Assembly: GCA_947631585.1 (NCBI GenBank)
Contig: CANRLY010000073.1
Coordinates: forward strand, 1-8,751
Source: an uncultured Clostridia bacterium
GTDB taxonomy: Bacteria; Bacillota; Clostridia; Oscillospirales; Ruminococcaceae
Reading direction: 5' to 3'
Length of the DNA: 8,751 nucleotides
Part shown: positions 5,009 through 8,751 of the stretch, in pieces
Layout: every line of letters begins with the position of its first letter
How positions within the stretch are numbered: the stretch's first letter is position 1
Translations under genes and position numbers: made by a program
The notes under the pieces: model-generated
Database searches by the model: none
What the model was told of the DNA's origin: nothing
What the model saw: only the letters and a program-made list of their open reading frames with translations

Positions 5009-6871
5009 ATGAGCAAGATCATTGGAATCGACTTAGGTACAACTAATTCATGCGTGGCAGTTATGGAGGGCGGCGAAGCCGTCGTTATCCCTAACAGCGA
5101 GGGCGCAAGAACTACTCCCTCAGTGGTGGGAGTTTCCAAAACGGGAGACAGACTGGTAGGTCAGGTGGCAAAACGTCAGGCTGTCACTAACTTCGATAAT
5201 ACCGTTATCTCTATCAAGAGACACATGGGAAGCGATTATAAGGCGAAAATGGGCGGAAAAGAATATACTCCCCAGGAAATTTCCGCTATGATACTCCAGA
5301 AGCTGAAATCTGATGCGGAAAGCTATCTGGGCGAACCGGTGACCGAAGCCGTTATCACCGTTCCCGCTTACTTCACCGACGCACAGAGACAGGCGACTAA
5401 GGACGCCGGTCAGATCGCAGGTCTTAATGTAAGACGTATCATCAACGAACCTACTGCGGCTGCCTTCTCTTACGGCATAGACAAGGAAGAGGACCAGAAG
5501 ATCATGGTCTATGACCTGGGCGGCGGAACTTTCGATGTGTCTATCATCGAAATGGGCGACGGCATCACTCAGGTGCTTGCTACCGCAGGAAATAACCGTC
5601 TGGGCGGCGACGACTTCGACCAGAGGATAATCGACTGGATGATAAAGGAATTCAAGTCCGCTGAGGGTATCGACCTTTCTTCCGACAAGATGGCTATGCA
5701 GAGACTGAAAGAAGCCGCTGAGAAAGCTAAGATAGAACTTTCTTCAACGCCTACTACCGCTATCTCCCTGCCGTTCATAACCGCAGACGCCACAGGTCCT
5801 AAACACCTGGAGCTTACACTCTCTCAGGCTAAGTTCAACGAGATGACCGCCGATCTGGTGGAATCTACCATGGGTCCTGTTAAACAGGCTCTGTCCGATT
5901 CGGGACTTTCCGCTTCCGAACTGCAAAAAGTGCTGATGGTAGGCGGTTCTTCAAGAATACCTGCCGTTGTGGAGGCAGTAAAGAAGTTTATCGGCAAAGA
6001 ACCCTTTAAGGGCATAAACCCCGACGAGTGCGTGGCTCTCGGTGCGGCTTACCAGGGCGGAGTCCTCGGCGGAGACGTAAAGGGTGATTTGCTGCTGCTG
6101 GACGTAACTCCTCTTTCGCTGAGTATAGAGACCGCCGGCGGCATAGCTACCAAGATGATCGAAAGAAACACTACTATCCCCACTAAGAAAACTCAAGTGT
6201 TCTCTACCTATTCGGATAACCAGACCGCTGTTGATATAAACGTTCTCCAGGGCGAAAGGGAACTGGCTAAAGACAACAAGCAGCTGGGTATGTTCAGGCT
6301 GGACGGTATCGCTCCCGCTCCCAGAGGAGTTCCTCAGATAGAGGTAACTTTCGATATAGACGCAAACGGTATAGTTCACGTTTCTGCAAAAGACCTGGGA
6401 ACCGGCAAGGAACAGAACATCACTATCACTTCTTCCACCAATATGTCTAAAGAGGACATAGATAAGGCGGTAAAGGAAGCGGAAGCTTTCGCAGAAGAGG
6501 ATAAGAAAAAGAAAGACGCTATCGACGCAAGAAACGCCGCAGACCAGATGGTATTCCAGTGTGAAAAGGCTCTTAACGACTTCGGTGATAAGGTCACCGC
6601 TGACGAGAAGAAGGCTGTTACCGCTAAGATAGACGCCCTCAAAGAATTGCTCAAAGGCGATGACATCGAGGCTATCAAGGCTAAACATCAGGAACTTCAG
6701 TCTGAGTTTGAAAAGGTCGCTACAAGAGTTTACCAGCAGGCGGCTCAGGCACAGCAGGCAGCAGGCGGAGCAGCCGGCTTTGACCCGAATAATATGGGCG
6801 GCGGCTCGGCTCAGGGCGAATCAGGCGCAGGAGACGACGTGATAGACGCTGAATTTACCGACGCAGACTAA
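5009..6871 (+). CDS. dnaK: Molecular chaperone DnaK (Hsp70)
   Basis: A 620-residue Hsp70, full length. The ATPase domain (~1-355) shows the three Hsp70 signatures: IDLGTTNS (7-14), VYDLGGGTFDVS (167-178) and VLMVGGSSRIPAVVEAV (308-324). Catalytic-site residues follow the family (phosphate loops GTTN and LGGGT). The linker DLLLLDVTPLSL spans 360-371, the substrate-binding beta domain ~372-480, the helical lid ~481-575, then a Gln/Ala/Gly-rich tail ending DDVIDAEFTDAD, related to the EEVD-like bacterial terminus. Between the KRHMG block (70-74) and EYTPQEI (85-91) it lacks the ~23-residue insert of proteobacterial DnaK, a Firmicute trait. The ribosome site AAAGGAA (4994-5000) is 8 nt from the ATG. 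It acts with GrpE and DnaJ encoded on either side. Confidence 0.99.
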   Translation: MSKIIGIDLGTTNSCVAVMEGGEAVVIPNSEGARTTPSVVGVSKTGDRLVGQVAKRQAVTNFDNTVISIKRHMGSDYKAKMGGKEYTPQEISAMILQKLKSDAESYLGEPVTEAVITVPAYFTDAQRQATKDAGQIAGLNVRRIINEPTAAAFSYGIDKEEDQKIMVYDLGGGTFDVSIIEMGDGITQVLATAGNNRLGGDDFDQRIIDWMIKEFKSAEGIDLSSDKMAMQRLKEAAEKAKIELSSTPTTAISLPFITADATGPKHLELTLSQAKFNEMTADLVESTMGPVKQALSDSGLSASELQKVLMVGGSSRIPAVVEAVKKFIGKEPFKGINPDECVALGAAYQGGVLGGDVKGDLLLLDVTPLSLSIETAGGIATKMIERNTTIPTKKTQVFSTYSDNQTAVDINVLQGERELAKDNKQLGMFRLDGIAPAPRGVPQIEVTFDIDANGIVHVSAKDLGTGKEQNITITSSTNMSKEDIDKAVKEAEAFAEEDKKKKDAIDARNAADQMVFQCEKALNDFGDKVTADEKKAVTAKIDALKELLKGDDIEAIKAKHQELQSEFEKVATRVYQQAAQAQQAAGGAAGFDPNNMGGGSAQGESGAGDDVIDAEFTDAD

Positions 6872-6882
6872 TATATGGATAT

Positions 6883-6934
6883 TTGCCCGAAAAGCCGCAG
6901 GTCTCTGAAAACGGAGCTGCGGCTCTCAGGGTAA
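6883..6934 (+). other. Large interrupted hairpin in the dnaK-dnaJ spacer
   Basis: An outer stem TTGCCC (6883-6888) / GGGTAA (6929-6934), with one G-U pair, leads through a 4x4 internal loop to AGCCGCAG (6893-6900) / CTGCGGCT (6917-6924), 8 perfect bp. The top extends with 6903-6906 / 6913-6916 after a 2-nt bulge. No T-run follows, so it is not a standard terminator. It starts 11 nt after the dnaK stop and could mark mRNA processing or protect the upstream dnaK message. Function is inferred only. Confidence 0.6.
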
Positions 6935-6978
6935 TTTGAAATAACGGCAAAATTGCACCGTCTGCCAGACAAACCGAC

Positions 6979-7005
6979 AAAGGAGGATCGCTCCTGAAAA
7001 GGGGC
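6979..7005 (+). promoter_or_regulatory. Two ribosome sites flanking an anti-ribosome-site sequence, upstream of dnaJ
   Basis: A near-consensus AAAGGAGGA (6979-6987) lies 28 nt before the dnaJ ATG, too far to serve it directly. The working site is AAAAGGGG (6997-7004), 11 nt before the ATG. Between them CTCCT (6991-6995) can pair with AGGAG at 6981-6985 (5 bp, GATCG loop). It can instead pair with AGGGG at 7000-7004; that hairpin extends to 6 bp by G6990-C7005 and has a GAAA tetraloop. The two pairings exclude each other: the second hides the dnaJ site and the first frees it. Pairing is visible; a switching role is inference. Confidence 0.5.
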
Positions 7006-7015
7006 TTTTACAGCT

Positions 7016-8167
7016 ATGGCTGATAACAAAAGAGATTACTACGAGGTCCTCGGAGTGCCCAGAGGGGCAAGCGATGACGAACTGAAAAAGGCTTTCAGGA
7101 AACTGGCAAAACAGTACCACCCCGATCTTCACCCGGACGATAAAGAGTGCGAAGCTAAGTTCAAAGAGATAAACGAGGCTTATGAGGTGCTTTCCGATAA
7201 GGATAAACGGGCAAAATACGACCAGTTCGGCTTTGCAGGCGTTGACCCCAGCTACGGCGCAGGTCAGGGCGGCGGATTCGGAGGCTTCGGCGGATTTGAC
7301 GATATCGGGGATATTTTCGAGAGCTTCTTTGGAGGCGGATTCGGCGGAAGCTCAAGACGTTCCGCAAACCCTAACGCCCCCAGACGAGGCGGCGATATAA
7401 GAGCAAATATAATCCTTGACTTTATGGAAGCCTGCAAGGGCAAAAAGACTTCCGTTACCGTGAGCAGACTGGAAAAATGCCCGGAATGTTCCGGCACAGG
7501 CGCACAGGCAGGGGCAACTCCCCAGACCTGCCCCGATTGCCGTGGAACAGGTACGGTGAGAGTTACCACCAGAACGCCTTTCGGAGCAATGCAGTCAACT
7601 CAGGTCTGCTCTCGCTGCCAGGGTAAGGGAAAGATCATAGATAAGCCTTGTACTAAATGCTCCGGTAACGGCAGAGTCAGAAAAACTGTTACCAGAGAAA
7701 TAGAAGTTCCAGCCGGAGTGGACGACGGACGTACCCTCCGTGTGGCAGGAGAGGGAGACTGCGGCATAAACGGCGGTCCTGCCGGCGACCTGAATATTTC
7801 TGTCACCGTAAGACCCGACCCTATGTTTGAACGGGACGGCTACGACGTCTGGACAGAAGTTCCCATAACCTTCGCCCAGGCAACGCTCGGCGACGAGGTG
7901 ATAGTTCCTACCGTTGACGGAAAAGTCAAGTATAATATCCCTGCCGGTACGCAAAGCGGCACGGTGTTCCGCCTGAGAGGCAAGGGTATCAAAAAGGTCA
8001 ACCGACCGGATAAGGGCGACCACTATGTGAAAGTGAGCGTTGAGATCCCCAGAGACCTTACAAAGGAACAGGAAAAACTGCTGAGAGAGTTCGATAAGGC
8101 TATGGAAAATAAAAACTATACTACCAGACAAAGCTTTTTCGATAAGCTCAAGGAAAAATTCAAATAA
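7016..8167 (+). CDS. dnaJ: Molecular chaperone DnaJ (Hsp40, type I)
   Basis: A 383-residue co-chaperone that delivers substrates to DnaK and stimulates its ATPase. The J domain (~5-72) contains the essential HPD at 35-37. A Gly/Phe-rich linker (~80-115) follows. The zinc-finger region has all four CxxCxGxG repeats: C155/C158, C172/C175, C198/C201 and C212/C215, so both zinc sites are intact. Residues ~225-350 form the C-terminal substrate-binding beta domains, and the end is a basic helical tail. Length and order are those of a normal type I DnaJ. The start ATG 7016 is followed by the typical NKRDYYEVLGV; an in-frame stop at 6995 rules out a longer form. The 144-nt gap after dnaK holds a hairpin and a paired ribosome-site region, so translation may be set apart from dnaK. 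Confidence 0.99.
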   Translation: MADNKRDYYEVLGVPRGASDDELKKAFRKLAKQYHPDLHPDDKECEAKFKEINEAYEVLSDKDKRAKYDQFGFAGVDPSYGAGQGGGFGGFGGFDDIGDIFESFFGGGFGGSSRRSANPNAPRRGGDIRANIILDFMEACKGKKTSVTVSRLEKCPECSGTGAQAGATPQTCPDCRGTGTVRVTTRTPFGAMQSTQVCSRCQGKGKIIDKPCTKCSGNGRVRKTVTREIEVPAGVDDGRTLRVAGEGDCGINGGPAGDLNISVTVRPDPMFERDGYDVWTEVPITFAQATLGDEVIVPTVDGKVKYNIPAGTQSGTVFRLRGKGIKKVNRPDKGDHYVKVSVEIPRDLTKEQEKLLREFDKAMENKNYTTRQSFFDKLKEKFK

Positions 8168-8172
8168 AAATC

Positions 8173-8206
8173 GCCCGGTCAGCAAATAGCAAAGCCGGGC
8201 ATTTTT
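8173..8206 (+). terminator. Rho-independent terminator of the heat-shock operon
   Basis: GCCCGG (8173-8178) pairs with CCGGGC (8195-8200), with an added T8179-G8194 pair, around a 14-nt loop, followed by ATTTTT (8201-8206). It starts 5 nt after the dnaJ TAA. The A-run on the 5' side (8166-8170) could make it work weakly on the other strand too. Confidence 0.85.
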
Positions 8207-8239
8207 GCGCAAATTTTCAATGTTGGCGGAATATAAATC

Positions 8240-8592
8240 AAAGCGGAGAGCCGTATAAATCTACAAAACAGAGCGTCCGCATAAGGTTTCAAAACAGAGA
8301 GTCCACACAAAACTAAAGCGAAAATCCGCACAAAGTTCCAAAACAGAGAGTCCACACAAAGTACCAAAGCGAAAAATCCACACAAAAGTTTCAAAACAGA
8401 GAGTCCGCATAAGGTTTCAAAGCGAAAATCCGCACAAAGTTTCAATGCGGATAATCTCCCACAAAAGTACCAAAACGGAGAAGAATCACCGCACAAAGTT
8501 ATAATATCTGAGCTAACAGAAGAATCGCAAGCGTTGGTGACCCCCACAAAGGATTTAAGAGCGAAAAATCCACACCAAAGTCCCAAAACCGA
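8240..8592. repeat. Degenerate tandem array of 24-28 bp units, two alternating types
   Basis: After the dnaJ terminator and 33 bp of unremarkable sequence, about ten end-to-end units can be aligned: 8240-8264, 8265-8290, 8291-8314, 8315-8339, 8340-8365, 8366-8392, 8393-8418, 8419-8443, 8444-8471 and from 8472. Two more lie at 8557-8584 and 8585 onward, after a decayed stretch (8504-8556). Type A units begin AAAACAGAGAGTCC; type B units begin AAAGCGAAAAATCC or close variants. Both end in a CACAAAGTTTC-like part, sometimes CATAAGGTTTC. From 8291 to 8443 the order is A-B-A-B-A-B. Units abut with no unique spacers, so this is not CRISPR. No supported gene lies in it. Confidence 0.85.
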
Positions 8593-8663
8593 GAAGAATT
8601 TCAGGATTTTCTTTTCTTGAAAAGAAAATTTCCGCCATCATCTTGGCGGAAATGAAATTCTTC
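8593..8663. repeat. Three-way-junction palindrome beside the tRNA-Gly gene
   Basis: The outer stem is GAAGAATTTCA (8593-8603) with TGAAATTCTTC (8653-8663), 11 perfect bp. Inside it are arm 1, TTTTCTTTT (8607-8615) with AAAAGAAAA (8620-8628) around CTTG, and arm 2, TTTCCGCCA (8629-8637) with TGGCGGAAA (8644-8652) around a 6-nt loop. Only three bases of the junction (8604-8606) are unpaired. Arm 2 also serves as a terminator for the minus-strand tRNA. The first stem bases overlap the last degenerate unit of the tandem array. Confidence 0.75.
8619..8653 (-). terminator. Rho-independent terminator of tRNA-Gly (minus strand)
   Basis: Read on the minus strand, a 10-bp stem ATTTCCGCCA / TGGCGGAAAT (8653-8644 with 8637-8628) is followed by TTTCTTTTC (complement of 8627-8619). 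It lies about 30 nt downstream of the tRNA 3' end. On the plus strand no T-run follows the stem. Confidence 0.7.
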
Positions 8664-8682
8664 ATGCTTACGAAGTAAGCAT
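8664..8682. repeat. Perfect 8-bp hairpin with GAA loop, 2 bp from the tRNA 3' end
   Basis: ATGCTTAC (8664-8671) pairs with GTAAGCAT (8675-8682) around GAA. It fills the space between the three-way junction and the CCA end of the tRNA gene. It lacks a T-run on either strand, so it is not itself a terminator; it may help processing of the tRNA 3' end. Confidence 0.6.
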
Positions 8683-8684
8683 TC

Positions 8685-8751
8685 TGGAGCGGATTACGAG
8701 GCTCGAACTCGCTACCTCCACCTTGGCAAGGTGGCGCTCTACCAGATGAGC
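8685..8751 (-). tRNA. tRNA-Gly (anticodon GCC), 5' end outside window
   Basis: Read on the minus strand, the last 67 nt of a tRNA are present. The D arm GCTC/GAGC holds an ATCTGGTA loop. The anticodon stem CCACC/GGTGG holds the loop TTGCCAA, anticodon GCC at 8725-8727, which reads glycine codons GGC and GGU. The variable loop is 5 nt. The T arm GCGAG-TTCGAGC-CTCGT has one G-U pair. The 3' acceptor strand AATCCGC is followed by discriminator T and an encoded CCA (8685-8687). The missing 5' part should be about 9 nt, beginning GCGGATT if the acceptor pairs perfectly. No anomaly is seen in the visible part. Confidence 0.95.

Noticed and set aside
5951..6688. Long minus-strand open frame (245 codons) inside dnaK
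   Set aside because: A shadow of the dnaK codon pattern on the opposite strand. Residue content is typical of antisense frames, and dnaK itself is unambiguous.
8179..8586. Minus-strand open frame of 135 codons rich in Cys, Leu and Phe
   Set aside because: It is the read-through of the tandem array. It starts at a TTG with no ribosome site, runs into the dnaJ terminator, and unit lengths of 24-28 bp break the repeat phase, so codon structure is not preserved. Treated as non-coding.
8240..8592. CRISPR array
   Set aside because: Repeat units abut each other with no unique 30-40 bp spacers, units are degenerate throughout, and no cas gene is nearby.

Overview
The window looks like a piece of chromosome from a low-to-mid GC Firmicute (Bacillota), most probably a Ruminococcus-like member of the Oscillospiraceae. 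The evidence is the hrcA-grpE-dnaK-dnaJ gene order, a perfect CIRCE operator, a DnaK that lacks the N-terminal insert found in proteobacterial DnaK, AGGAGG-type ribosome binding sites and a stand-alone MsmX/UgpC-type ATPase. The genus is an inference from overall resemblance, not a database result. All protein genes lie on the plus strand. A tRNA gene at the right edge lies on the minus strand.

Layout. Positions 3-293 hold the C-terminal end of an RsuA-family 16S rRNA pseudouridine synthase, cut by the window edge. An AT-rich gap with an extended -10 promoter leads into an ATPase of sugar ABC importers (477-1619), closed by a strong terminator. A secreted SGNH/GDSL hydrolase, probably a lipoprotein, follows (1790-3046). 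It has an 18-bp direct repeat next to its presumed -10 box and its own terminator. Positions 3102-3195 form an almost perfect DNA/RNA cloverleaf of four stems with no coding content. The heat-shock operon follows: promoter, CIRCE plus a second degenerate CIRCE-like dyad, hrcA (3351-4376), grpE (4376-4972), dnaK (5009-6871), a 144-bp spacer with a large hairpin and a possible ribosome-site switch, dnaJ (7016-8167) and a terminator. Positions 8240-8592 are a degenerate array of 24-28 bp tandem units with two alternating unit types. It runs into a three-way-junction palindrome (8593-8663) and a further hairpin, which abut the 3' end of a tRNA-Gly(GCC) gene (8685 to the edge, minus strand).

How the parts work together. 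HrcA is expected to repress its own operon through CIRCE. GrpE (nucleotide exchange), DnaK (Hsp70) and DnaJ (Hsp40 co-chaperone) form the complete core Hsp70 folding machine. The ATPase and the extracytoplasmic hydrolase each have their own transcription signals. They fit a polysaccharide-using gut or rumen lifestyle but are not visibly linked to each other.

The genes are ordinary. The unusual content is in the non-coding DNA: the cloverleaf at 3102-3195, the doubled operator in front of hrcA, the anti-Shine-Dalgarno sequence placed between two Shine-Dalgarno sequences upstream of dnaJ, and the alternating repeat array with its structured cap beside the tRNA gene. No mobile-element enzyme, CRISPR array or new multi-gene system was found.
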